Source of the DNA: Paramacrobiotus metropolitanus | Lineage: Eukaryota > Tardigrada > Eutardigrada > Parachela > Macrobiotidae | NCBI RefSeq assembly: GCF_019649055.1 | Contig: NW_026570225.1 | Location: 372,001 to 436,000 of the forward strand | Reading direction: 5' to 3' | DNA length: 64,000 nt | Part shown: one piece after another, positions 10,848 through 22,841 of the stretch | Numbering within the stretch: the stretch's first letter is position 1 | How the letters are laid out: each line of letters opens with the position of its first letter | Notes under the pieces: model-generated | The model's database searches: none | What the model was told of the DNA's origin: nothing | What the model saw: the letters and a program-made list of their open reading frames with translations, nothing else | Program-made: the position numbers and the translations under genes

Positions 10848-11312
10848 AAATTACAGATTTAAATTACAGATTACGGGGAGATTACATAGAATTATAGCTG
10901 AGAAAGGCACGCAGAAAAACATTTCAAGACTGAATATGAAAAGTTAACAGTTAAAAGTTTAATGACTAATTCAACCCTGAGATTTGCCGTAGCCCTCACT
11001 GATGCAAGCAAGAATTATTGACTACGACCCGAAGTCAGTAATAATTTCCATATTTTCCCACACACACGGTGACACACCTACGATTTTAATCATTTTATGT
11101 CCACGGAAGTAAAAATCAAGCAACAAGAGAAAGTCCGAAACAATTCAAGTTTTCCGCAATATAATACATGATACTATAGCCTAACATGCAGTTGATGCAA
11201 ATATGTACCTAACAGTGTTGAAGATTTTATTTTCACTACTCGTACTCAGCATAAACAAAGTTTTATCACAACTTTACAAAGAATGATCATGATTCTGAGA
11301 TTCCAGTCCATT
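10848..11312. other. 3' flank of dNK
   Basis: AT-rich, no gene. It contains the likely dNK polyadenylation signal, AATAAA on the minus strand at 11226-11231, 82 bases after the stop. Immediately right of the inverted-repeat element is a short AAATTACAGATTT-type duplication. Confidence 0.5.
11226..11231 (-). terminator. Polyadenylation signal of dNK
   Basis: AATAAA on the minus strand, 82 bases past the dNK stop. Assigned by position only. Confidence 0.5.
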
Positions 11313-12816
11313 TCAAGTCATTACAATAGGAATTTTTGCAGACGGCTGCACTTCGCCCAAGCTACCAGAAGATGCAGGGCTATATAATATGCGCTCTCTT
11401 TCGTTATTGATTTGTTGGAAAACTTTTTCCAGTGGCGCTTCACCGTCAATCACCTGTAAATAAATCAAAAAGATTAGGATTACTAATTACACACCACCTT
11501 CTTGCAAAAAATCCAAATTCAAATTCTGAACTTACTAGCACTTGTGCAGGAACAGGAAATTTGTGGTCAATTAACCAGGCTTCATAAAGGTTATGCAACT
11601 GCGACAAGTAAGCCTGTGAACGGAGACAGAAAATCAAAGCAAGCCTCGAACAAAACGGTCAGTAACGTCCTCTACGTACAACAGAAATATTCTTTTCCTC
11701 CTCTCGGCCGCGGTGCAAAATGCGCTTGTGCACGGTTTCCGGTGAAGCTCGAATGTAGACAATCAAATCAACATCGACATGCCGAGATCCATCCAAGTAA
11801 CTTCGGAACTGCCGGTCCAACGCTTGATATTCTTCACTGGACATCAGACCACTAGCAGAAAATTACCAATGAACCTTCATTTATGTATCAAGACCTTGAT
11901 GAGCACGCATAAATATGTGAAGTGGTCACGCACTTTCTCCATAAATTTTCCACAAAGATGTATCGAGCACTATAGAAAGACCGCTCCAAAATATGCACTG
12001 GCCGGTTGGTGCTTCGGTCATGTTGATCGACCATAGTCTCCAAAACATACTGCTGAAATTTATAACTGTTTTTCTTCGGATCTTTATACATGAGATCCTG
12101 AAATCGAAGGAAGCCGAGCAAGAATATTAATCATGTGAATATGCGAAAGCACTTCAACGAACAGGATCACTTACTAGTAAATTTTGACCATCTTTATTTC
12201 TCCATAAATCTATCGGTTCTTCTGACACCTGTAAAAAAAGGTGTCTCAAGGGCTGAACTATTTTTAGAATCAACAGAATTTCGATTCTCGAATTCTATAA
12301 CAAAATTTTCACTTTCATACTTTTGGAATGCTATTTTTGGATACGCAATCTCTATTCCACAATCAGTAGATAGTAAATACTGATCGGTCAGTCGTCAGTG
12401 GTCACTGGTCAACCAAAAAGAACTGAACTCACAACTTATAAAAACGATCCGAACCAGAAAACGCTATTTCCAGAAAATAAGAATCTAAGCAAAATTATGA
12501 GCGGCAGAACAATTGCCAAAAATAATTTTAAGGAAGAAATACCTGTACAGAAGGCTCGCTTTCGATATATCGAAGAAACTCAGCTTTCCCACAACCAATA
12601 TTTCCCTCAACGAGAATCTGAATGAAGTTAAAGGTTCTTGCTACGCAGACAAAACGTGGAATATTACGGCGCATACGTAAAATCTCTTCTTCTTACGGTT
12701 GAATGCTTTAAATTCTGCAGCCGAGCGCTGGGATGCCCGTCTGATGCAAGAACCGTCCTCGTATGCAAGCTGTTGGAAGTCTCTGACAAGTTTCTCCGGC
12801 ATGAGGGGAATTCCAT
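11313..12816 (-). CDS. dnk: Deoxynucleoside kinase (dNK / TK2-like)
   Basis: Phosphorylates deoxynucleosides in the salvage pathway. Exons, in coding order: 12816-12697, 12617-12543, 12228-12175, 12097-11934, 11851-11680, 11613-11536, 11453-11313. All frames join, giving 267 residues. Motifs: P-loop GNIGCGKAEFL (45-55), EEPIDLWRN, LMYKDPKK, the ERS motif in LERSFYSARYIFVEN, LIVYIRASPE, and the Arg-rich LID HRGREEEKNI. Its closest resemblance is to insect multisubstrate dNK. The ATG at 12816 is the first after an upstream in-frame stop. The first 40 residues are basic and Ser/Thr-rich, possibly a mitochondrial presequence (inference). Oddity: the Walker A Ser/Thr after Lys51 is Ala52, followed by Glu53, whereas the family has GKS/TT. 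Either activity is altered or Mg2+ is held differently. Confidence 0.93.
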
Positions 12817-14241
12817 TCTAACAACAGCTTTTCAATTTTAAAATTTTCCTCGGTTAATATGTACAAAAAAAACCCTGGTCTTCCGACGACTTCACGATTA
12901 GTAATAGTTTAACTTATTTCAACTATAACGGCATACATACAATACAACGGTAGCGTACGTACATATGTCTGTCGTACCGACTGAGTGCAGGTCTTCTCGA
13001 GTTAGGCAAAGATGAGTGCTCCACCGACAAAAAGGAGCTACAACGATTAACAATTATCAACTTAAATTTTATTTACTTACAAAAATCTAGCTGAGGTAAT
13101 TAAGCGCCAAACTCAGCAGTACAGTACAAAGCAGGATGGCAGATTGGCAGTGCCTCACTCTCACTTACCGAGAACCATCATTCAACGCAGATCTGGTAGA
13201 GCGAAAGCAGATCTTCAGAATAATCCTAAACGATTTACTGAATGCGGTGGAGAAAGCCATATAATGAGCAAAACTGTGAAAGAGTCTGGCCTTCAAATTT
13301 TCGAATCTTTCGAAAAAGATAGCATTCGTAGAACGTCTCAATTAATCGTAAAATCAACAAGTCAAAAGTAGACGTTCAACTGGCAGCACGAGGACGCATC
13401 GTCGTTTCATCGATGCAAGACAGATCGCACTGGTCCACACAAATGTGACACAATACACAGTCTGCGCTCTGCACTCTGCAGTACCCCTATTTCTGGAAAT
13501 CGGGCGGTTGACGTGTAGACAGCGGGTGCTGCTCTTTTCCGAACTTCCGATTTCCGTGCCACACCGAGCACACTCCCGTGAAAACTAGTTCGTACCAAAT
13601 CTGGGCTGGGGAAATCTGCGACTGAGGTTTTCTAGCGTGCGAAAGAAATCTACTCTACTACAGATCTATCAATAACCACTAACCAGCAACATCTTCTCCA
13701 GTTCTGCGCTATCAAATTTTTTTAGCATAAGATATACTGACTGCATGTTTGTTCAGACATACAAAAACTAACTAATTTTTATGATTTTAACAATAAGTAA
13801 TTGATTTTTTTTTCGGAGAGCTCAAAGTTAAGTTTCTTGCTATCGGATTTAGCCGGCTACGTTCACACTGCACAGTGCTTACAAGTTGGGTTGTCACTTA
13901 ATTCCAAAATAATGGTGCATGTAAGGTCATCATTTCGACTTTTTATTAAAATTAACCGCGGAAATGCCTCAACGGAGAGATATAGCGTACAAATTCACAT
14001 ATCTAGAATGCCATACAAAACTGATAAACAAACCTGTATTTGTTTATCTACCCAAACTGTATAATTACAAAACATAATAACCGAAAAAATGAAAATCAGC
14101 CAAGTTTCAATTACCAGTAACGTTTGTACATATAATGGTCCAAAACATGTCCGCAAATTTTTCTGTTGCCTATCCGCGTGAGCTTTTTCATCCAGATGGT
14201 GTAGAATTTAAGAAGCTAGAAAACGAATTTGTATCAAGGAT
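12817..14241. other. Intergenic region between dNK and the kinesin gene
   Basis: It holds the dNK promoter side (near 12817) and the 3' flank of the kinesin gene, with a minus-strand AATAAA at 13942-13947, about 295 bases after its stop. Short open frames at 13144-13371 and 13407-13598 show no family resemblance and no convincing splice context. I see no gene. Confidence 0.4.
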
Positions 14242-17200
14242 TCAGTAGCCACTTATTTCAGGAAGTGCTTTTACTGGACAACAGATGCACTGCATGAGTT
14301 TATAATTACAAAAATAAGCTTAAACCCACCTTTTTCGCCCTCTAATTCTTCAATACGCTCTTTGAGAGCAGTAATCTCTTCATTAAGCGCATCAATTTCC
14401 GCACTTTTCTCGTTACTCTCAAAACGCAACAACGATGGGTCTCCACGCATCATATACTGGCGTTCCAACTGCTCTTTTTGCATGGCCAGCTGTTTGTTAA
14501 GATCATCCTCAAATTCTTTTTCCATCTTCTTAATTTTATCACGGTGTTCTTTAGCTTGCTTTTCAATCTGCTTCTCAAAATGACCGCACAATTCGTTACG
14601 CAATAACATTTCACCGTAGGCATTGCGTCCCTTAATTGTTTTCAGCTGTTTCTGCAGTTCTGCGAGAAGAAACAGCAACGCCTGCAAGAAAAATTCCGCC
14701 ATTTCAGCGTTTCGTTTAGCGCATAAAGACCACAAAATATTATATTCTAAATACAGTTGAAATTACAAATATACAAGGCTTCTTATTCCGAATTAACTTC
14801 TTGACTCGGTAAAAGTTAAAATGAGATAAGTAAACACCATCACCATAAGTCCGATGCGGAAATATGTGGGATGAAACTTAATCATTCAAAAACGCATAAC
14901 TGTAGTTCGGGTTCGCACTTACTCTGGTGCGGCTGTCTTTCTCGTTCATGAATTTTTCGTACGGACAGTGGCCTTCCCAGTAATCATCCGGTATATCGAA
15001 AGTGCCTGACATTGCCGTGCCAAGAGTGAGATCGGCGACATTATCCTCATCTTCAATTATTTCGGAGGTGCTGCTTTCTGCCTCGCTGTCCGTCGGAATG
15101 GAAAACAGTCCTGATTCATTTTCTGATATGTCCGAGCTTTCAGAGGTTGTGTCCACTTGTGGCACATCCTCGCCTGATGCTTCAATGTTCCAGGTACGGT
15201 TCATCGTTCCATTGCGTTTCTTAATGATCGTTTTACTGCCTGTTGAACCCTTTCTGGCAGCCGGCTTTTTCACCACGGTAGCGTTTGGATCGGTTTGAGG
15301 CTCGAGGGCTTTACTCAATACAACGGTGGTATTACCGATCTGTGGACGACGTGGCTGCTTTTTTACCGTATTCAGCAAGCTTTCTTCTTCCGAATCCGCC
15401 TCTTCTTCTTCTTCTTCATCTTCTTCGATGTAATCGTCAATAGCTTCGCGCACTTTGACGCTAACAACATTCTACGGAAAACAGTCGGCAAATTCAAAAA
15501 TTACGCACAAACGAACATTTTCTTGTTTAAACCAGCTTCTGTTTTCGCCATATATGTACGATACAGGAATCAAACGACTGTCGTATATGTACTACAATAA
15601 GAAACAATCCCACATACTTGTTGAATCACTGTCGTATCTATTCCGTCGAGATCGGGAACTTGTAACAGGATGCTTTCACGGCGCGTCATGGGGATCATGA
15701 TCTGCAAATCATTACAGAAGTACAAAGTTTACTGTTTACCCAATGATGAGCGATGTTGAATCAAATGTGTTCATCCAATAATGGCAACCAATCCTCGAAA
15801 CAAAGTTTATCTTACGCGTAAAGCGGATGAGCCAAATCTGATGGCCTGCACGGTCTCGTCAAAATCCGACACACACTGACTGATATTAACTATCATGGAC
15901 GCGGAACCTTTTCCCGAAAAGAAACTGCGGAACAAGCGGGTGAGTTTGCAGTTTCGATACGGCACAAGATCCTTCTTGCGGCCTTTCCTGAAATCACAGA
16001 AGATTAAACAAATATACTCTCATTCGGCTTGCGTTAGTTATGCATACAATGATCTCCGGTGGCTTACTTTTTTTCTGGTTGCACCGTTACTTTTCGCAAG
16101 GCCTCAATACATTCCTTCAGATGATGCAGATCCTTATTGATATTCTGAGATTCTTTTAGGCGTGTTCCGATATTTTCGGTGCGGTTAGCACGTTCCGTGC
16201 CAGCTAGATCACAAAATGCCAACCTAAGAAGCAACAGGTAAGACAACATCAAGGCCGATTTTCTTTTGGGCTTTTTGTGAACAACATCCTCACTGCGTAA
16301 CCGAGGCCTCCTTTCCCTTGCTTTTGATTAATTTAATGGTGAACACCGAATGACTGCGGCTGGAATACTCGTTAAGTTTCGTTTGGGCAACATGCAAATT
16401 CTTTCGTCCCAGACCCAGAATATGATAGGCCTCCGAAGCGGAGAACACTGGAACTTCCACGACCCCTGTAAGAAAATTAGGGAATCACATCGCCTCACGT
16501 TTTCCGATAGCATACACCTTCCAGTTACCTTTAGGATAACAAGTGTTCCCTTCGTCGCACAATTTCAATGTACCACTCCGCAGCACTCGTCCCGATTTGT
16601 GTCCACTTCCGCTTTCCAGCAGGTCGTACATAACATCTTCGTAAATTTCAACGTAAGACACCCAAGCATAATACTGAGCATCCGGGTCAATGCAGTCGCG
16701 GTCTTCACGGACATCTTCCTCCGCTTGCGAAACTGGCCGAAAGTCGAAAAATCCATGTGAGTCTACAACCGACATCAAGCAGGTAAAAACCTGATTTTTT
16801 TGGGAACACCAAATTGTTTACCCAGTGAAAGGCCATCACTGGCAGGCGCAGGCATCTGCTGCAACGCTGTGACAACAGGTGTCTCGGCGACTTTGGGAAA
16901 CTTTGGAATTTTCAGGTTTAAGAGTGAATCACGACGGGCCAAAAAATCATCTTCCGATGCTTTTTCCAGGACTTGAATATCTTCGTATTTATTCGGCTTT
17001 AAAGTGGCCCGCCTGGTGACGTTATTTCCCAGGGCGCTGAAAATGCGCTCCAACGCACGGGGCAAAATCCCCTGGTTGCTTCTTGGACCTACGAAAATTA
17101 CTACTATCAAACGCAATCTTGGAAAATCAATCTAACATCGCGCACTAAACAAACGTAAAAATACAAAACTTAAGCTAAAACTTATTCCTCACCTAACAAA

Positions 17201-17998
17201 GTATAAGTCTTTCCTGAATTGGTCACTCCATAAGTAAATATAAGCTGCGATGTTCCACACAGAAACTGCTGGATGGGCTTCCGCATCGTCATTTCGAACA
17301 CGTCCTTTTGCGTCATATCATCGGCCAGAACTCGAGTGAACTCATAACAGACCTTCCCATTCTGCGAATTGGCTAAACGTCGGTACTGGTACGAAGACAC
17401 TGGCGGGTTGAGCGCAATGCCGCGGCTTTTGGGCAGCAAGGCGAAGCAGTTCTGGCACAAAAACGGCTCATCAACCACTTTTCAGAATTTCTTTCACCAA
17501 TAACTGGTACTGTGGTACACTTAAAAACCAATACAAGAGTAAAATATTCATATTACATTATCCAGTCAAAACACCGTTATACAGATACGTACACGATGCA
17601 CATACTAGTACCTTATTTTCTCCACCCTTTATTTCATGCGGCAGGAATGGACGCACTCGCAGGAATATCTCCATGTTCTCCGACTGTTGCGCACTAGCGA
17701 CGCCATGTCGGGATTTTGTGCTACGCAAAGAGATATCCTCCACGATCGTCTCTTCAGCGGAGAACAATTCACGGAGATTTTTCTTTGAGTATGTCGTACT
17801 AATGGCGGTTGGCGTTTGCGCTGCACCGTTTGGCCCGGGCGCAGACGGCGTTGCCACATTCTCCTTCTCTTCAAGTTGTTGAGTACTGTGACCGCTGATT
17901 CCCCCTCCCGCCGAAGCTGATAAGGAAGCCAAACTGGGAATTTTCTTTCCGGTGGTTTTCTTGGCTCGGGTCGCAGACGCTGCTTTCGTTTTCGGCAT
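14242..17998 (-). CDS. Kinesin-6 family motor, KIF20-like
   Basis: An ATP-driven microtubule motor. KIF20-type kinesins act in the central spindle and cytokinesis. Exons, in coding order: 17998-17612, 17451-17193, 17088-16822, 16762-16529, 16465-16294, 16223-16068, 15987-15816, 15701-15618, 15471-14923, 14681-14330, and tentatively 14273-14242, giving 887 residues. Motor: MEIFLRVRPF at the start, P-loop YGVTNSGKTYT (KIF20-specific TNSGKT), VSYVEIYEDVMYDLL, switch I NEYSSRSHSVF, switch II DLAGTER, LTRLFRSFF. As usual for kinesin-6, an insertion lies between the P-loop and the YVEIYED strand. An acidic Ser/Glu-rich stretch (~580-760) follows the motor, then a coiled coil (~765-877). The last short exon rests only on frame and splice sites. 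Exon 2's start at 17451 is the only acceptor that keeps frame. Confidence 0.92.
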
Positions 17999-18790
17999 GC
18001 CTTCGCTGTTAATAAATGCGCTTGGGGAAAAAATAAATGCTAACGGGCAGCTAACCCGATCAACTACAAGGCTTCAAATACAGGTGTTCATAAGCCTCTT
18101 TCACGGGATGTTCCTAACCAAAGAGAAAATCATATCAGGCATAAAGAATAAATTAGAATATTTATGTCCCAGAGTCCCACTGATAAAAACCAAATATTAA
18201 ATTGATTAACATACGTAACCTAAAGCCAGAATGATGAGGAAGATGGCAGCTGAGATAAGTTCCTGCAAGTTCGTTGGCTTGACAGTTCCTTGATGTGCGT
18301 TTCTTACCCTATTCGTACGGGTATAAAGGCACTCCACCAAGGGCACAGTACGCACCATGCGCAAATACCTTGCACCAATGCAACTACCACAGAGTACACT
18401 TTGAATCTTTGCTATGTAAGTGACTAAGGTGGCGCACCGGCGCACTAGCGCGCGCGGAGGGAATGACTAATCAATCGAGAACATGTTGAAGCGAAGACAG
18501 AAATCGCGGGCAAATGGAAGAATATGCTATATGCTTTCAAAACAAACGGAAAGCTTTGATCACTTGGAGCTTCTTCGAAAATTCTGTGAACGATTTTGGT
18601 ATTTTTGGAATTTTTTTGCTTTATTATCGCCAGTTTCATATCTTTTAAGAAGTTACTGAGGTGATCACCAGCGTTTGCGGTTTCTGAATTTTGAGCCTTT
18701 CAGGAATTGTTGGGCGCAATTTGCAGGCTGCAGTCACAACATCTGGTTTGTTCGATTTTTTCTCTTTGGCTCGAGAAATTTATACAAACC
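17999..18790. other. Divergent promoter region between the kinesin gene and RPA1
   Basis: The two starts face away from each other across 792 bp, so both promoters lie here. No TATA box placed convincingly. Small open frames are unremarkable. Shared cell-cycle control of a cytokinesis kinesin and RPA1 from this region is possible but is only inference. Confidence 0.4.
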
Positions 18791-21700
18791 ATGGCATTTG
18801 CGACGGGCGAACCGGAGCTGAGTGAAGGCTGTATTCGGGTAAGCTTAGATTATATCGGAAGACTGAATGGTTTTTACTTTCTCATCTGTCGGAAACGGAG
18901 ACAAAAATGAAAATCGTCCAAGCACTCAGAACTGCTAATAATTTACCTCACGGCTAACCATCAGTTATTTATATGAAAATGAAAACTTACCGTGTAGTGA
19001 TAGAAACTCTTACTTCCGGCTGGTTGATTCGCTGAAACGATTCGTATCTTCTTATGCTGTTTTTCGATTTCTGTAGGCAATTCTCAACAGTGTTGACATC
19101 AAGGAACCTCGAGTGCAGCTACTGGTACGTACTACGTAATTAATTGGTAATAATTGAACATTTCACTGTTTTTTTGTAAAATCTCCTTCAATGCAATCAA
19201 TGGTATGCGCTCTTTAGGAAGCCCGTAACATCAACCAGAATCGTTATCGCCTTTTGATCAACGACAAACGGAATACGTACTCCTGTAAGGAAGTCATACG
19301 TGTAGTTCGTGGGAAGTTGCAGTTAGTTGGCAATTAATTAGAAAACTTGTAGTCGCCATGTTGGCCACCCAACTGAATCACCTCGTGGACAACAACACCT
19401 TGACACCATATTCTGTCATCATTATGAAGAAATACGTCGTGAATAACCAGCAAAATAAGTCAGTTTCTTGCAGTTTTTGGGGAGAAGGGTTAATTTTCGA
19501 ATTGTATTAATCTGGCATTTGTAGGAACCTTATTATCCTGTTGGAAGTACAAGTTGCCGTTCCAGGCGATCAAGTTGGCAGAAAACTCGGCTCTCCTGTT
19601 TCCTTGGGGGACAATGGGATGCCAACTGGAGCACCCAATGCAAACCCTAGCGCTCATGCAGGCAGTCCAGCTGGTGCGATTTTTCTCACTCATTTTTGAG
19701 TTTATAAACTAGGTTTACGTGAATTGTGAGATTGTAGTTATCGTGTTGATTTTGGATTTGTAGTCGCGCCGGCTGCATTACGTCCCCCTGTTCCACAACA
19801 GGGATTCCCGAATCGAGCAACTTTCAACAGCTCTTCATTCCAAAGCCCTTCAAAACAGCCTGCTCAGTTTCCAGGGGGACCAGTTGCCAAACGTCGTATG
19901 TAGAGCAGTGTTCGATGCACTCTATAGGCTTCGAATAATCATATTGCTTTTCCAGCAAATCTGGGCTCGCCATCCATGGGGAATAACAGTTTTGGTGCGC
20001 GAAACGTCCCAGTGGCGGCAACGTATAATTCGGGAGGATCTTTCCAAGCACAGCAACCGACAATGCCACCAACGGGATCCGCATCGCTCTCGCAAAACGA
20101 TACCCAGAATATCCACCCGATTTCGGCCCTTAATCCCTACAACAGCGTGTAAGTAATGCATTTTCTTAATATCTGGTGTTGTTTAGAAACTACTGTTGCT
20201 CAAGTTTGGTATGGTTTTAGCTGGGTTATCAGAGCTAAAGTGATGAGTAAAGATTCCATTCGGTTTTGGAACAAGCCCAATTCTCAGGGCAAAGTGTTCA
20301 GTGTTCTGGTAACCGACGGGGAAAGCGAAATAAAAATATCTGGATTCAATAATGAAGTCGATCGGTTTTACGACGTGTTTGAAGTGGGCAAGGTGCGGTC
20401 ATTCAATCCGTTTTCGTCTAATCTGTGCATCCTACTCACTGCTTGATTTTAATACTTACTGTACTGTTTGCATTCCTAACAGACTTATTATATCAAAAAT
20501 GGATTGGTTAAAAACGCCGATCCGAAATTCAGCCGGGGCCGTATGTATGACCTCAATCTTAAACCGGAAAGTATTGTTGAAGAGTGTCTGGAGGATGCGG
20601 GACCTGTTAAAATCCGCTATAACTTCGTGCCATTTTATTCTTTGCTAACAATCAGCGGAGATTCCAACATCGGTTTGTATTGTGTTATTTCATTATATGT
20701 TGTTACGCGAATGGTCCGAATACGCAGGTATTAACGCACGACGTGTTGGATCATGTTCCGTTTTCTAATATGTTGCAGATGTTATCGGAGTTTGTTCATC
20801 GGCTGGAGAACTCTTTCAAGGAAAGAGTCGCCAGAGTGGACGGGATTTTACAAAACGCGATTTGGATATCGTAGATGACACCAGTACTAGCGTGCGTGTC
20901 ACATTATGGGGGTCTCAGGTGAGGACCAATTGCCGATATGTTGTTGGGATATATATGTAAGCGCCATCTCATTAATTGGAAACCACATAGAAGTATAGCC
21001 TTCCCATACTGCGTATGAGCTGTTCAGCTCCTAATCGGTTGTGTAGTTCACCGGTTGGCTAGATCAGTTAATTCAGTTCTTTCGTTTGAACATGGTGAAC
21101 AGTCTACAGTAGTTCCGATGCTTCTCTTTCACATAGGCGGAAAAGTACGATAAGGACGTAGTGCTAAATAAGGTGTTGGCCATACACGGCTGCCGGTTGG
21201 CGGAATTCAACGGCACTCGGAGCTTGTCTACCTCGTTCGACGCTATAGTGGAAGTGGATCCCGACATTCCAGAAGGCCACAAACTGCGTGGGTGGTACGA
21301 TAGCGGTGGCTGCAATGTCGCTACGCAAGCACTCATGGGCGCAGGAATGTCCGGGAATTTCGGTATGTAGTATGTACACACAGCTTTCTATTTCGCTAAA
21401 TGTGACATAATGTTCTCATTTTTAATTAAAATAGCATAGCCTATTGTATTATCAGAAGTGTTTACCGGTATTTGTATGGCTGCTTCCAGGATCAGGATCC
21501 ACACCGTTCAAGTGCTTCTGGCAGATAGAAGCCGAAGGGTTGGGTAACGGGGATAAAGCGGATTTTTTCATGATACGTGCTGTTATTATGAAGGCATTTG
21601 CACGTGACAACACCTTGTACCGAGCCTGCATCAACAGCGGCTGCAATAAGAAGGTTACGGACCAGGGTAACGGGACGTTCCGTTGCGAAAAGTGCAACAC

Positions 21701-22363
21701 CGAAAACGATAGTTTTGTCTGGCGGTTGATGTTAACAGTAAGGATATTTGGTTTTCTGTTTAATAGCTATTGTGATAACTGATTTTGTTCATATCAACAT
21801 ACTTTTCAGTTTTCACTTTTCAGGTTGAAGTGTCGGATTGTACTGGTGGTGCCTATGCTACGCTGTTTCAAGAAAATGCCGAGAAAGTTCTGCAGCAGGA
21901 CGCTCAAGCACTCGGCGAAATGAAAACCCAGGACGCCACGGTGTTCGAAAAGGCCATTAATAACTGCCAGTTTCTAGCTTTCATGTTCAAGATGAAGGTG
22001 AAAATGGAAAACTACAACGTAAGTTTTGCTGTAAATTTGTTATTGCTGTAGTTTGGTACTTCCATGTACTCTTTGGTTTTGTACTTCCACCTGTTTCTCA
22101 GTGTTTTTGTTCATCTAACCGTTAGAAATATGGCTGTTAAAGTTTTCCTTACTATTGGTGATTGACTGTGTTTTGACAGTTTTTTGCACCCAAACTATGT
22201 AAACAGCCAAAGAATATGTTTTTATACCAGTGCCGACCTGCCACTTTTGTGATTGCAGGACGAATGGCGGCGAAAGTACACCGTTATCACGGCTGAGCCA
22301 TTAAACTTTGTAGCCGAAACAAAACGGCTAAGCGAAGCGCTGGCCCATATGGGAATCGCATGA
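18791..22363 (+). CDS. RPA1: Replication protein A, 70-kDa subunit
   Basis: Large subunit of the single-stranded-DNA-binding heterotrimer of replication, repair and recombination. Exons: 18791-18838, 19077-19124, 19218-19284, 19353-19458, 19525-19673, 19764-19895, 19956-20148, 20221-20392, 20483-20672, 20779-20918, 21137-21362, 21490-21737, 21824-22018, 22259-22363, giving 672 residues. Order: N-terminal OB fold (NRYRLLINDKRNTY, MLATQLNHLV), a Pro/Ser/Gln-rich linker, DBD-A from about 245 (HPISALNPYNSVWVIRAKV; EIKISGFNNEVDRFYD), DBD-B (VRVTLWGSQAEKYDKD; VDPDIPEGHKLRGWYD), and DBD-C with the zinc ribbon C-x4-C-x13-C-x2-C (CINSGCNKKV...CEKC). The C-terminus contains YNDEWR and the trimerisation region. 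Length and domain order are complete. A decayed second copy lies at 62.6-63.8 kb. Confidence 0.97.
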
Positions 22364-22841
22364 ATTTTGATGGATGTCTGGCGTGTTCCTTTCCAGTATA
22401 CTGTGCCCATTTCAGTACATAGCACAGTTAAACTGAGTTAAGTGTGCCTTTGTTAGATTTTGAATTTTCAGTGCGCTTTGTTTATTACCGTCTGATCTTC
22501 CAAAAACGTAAATGGAGTACATCTTTCTGCGTTTATTCTTTTTCTTTTCCATTATATATCTTGTTAGAAACTTGCAACTGTTCTTGTATAGCCGGAGAGA
22601 AGCGAATTATTCGTTGTGCCAAAAAATTTCAGAATGCGCATTTATTACCCAGTGCATTGACTGCATTCACAATTTTGTTTTTGATTTCCCAGACAGTTCC
22701 AGTATGTTTAATACATGCCGCATGCAATGACTTATCTAAATTAAAGGACGCAAAAATACATACTCTAATGAAATATTACGAATAAAACTGGCAACTGAAA
22801 AAAAGGTCAGCTCGAAGAAATACGGTAGCGGAAAACCGCAC
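22364..22841. other. Convergent 3' region between RPA1 and DENR
   Basis: Only 478 bp separate the two stop codons. The first plus-strand AATAAA after RPA1 is at 22781-22786. A minus-strand AATAAA for DENR is at 22641-22646. If both are used, the two 3' UTRs overlap by about 140 bp. The 113-codon open frame at 22444 is not protein-like. Confidence 0.5.

Noticed and set aside
14878-14922. Kinesin ending at the stop at 14878
   Set aside because: A strong donor (AGA|GTAAGT) precedes it, and the next exon supplies an in-frame coiled coil typical of the family.
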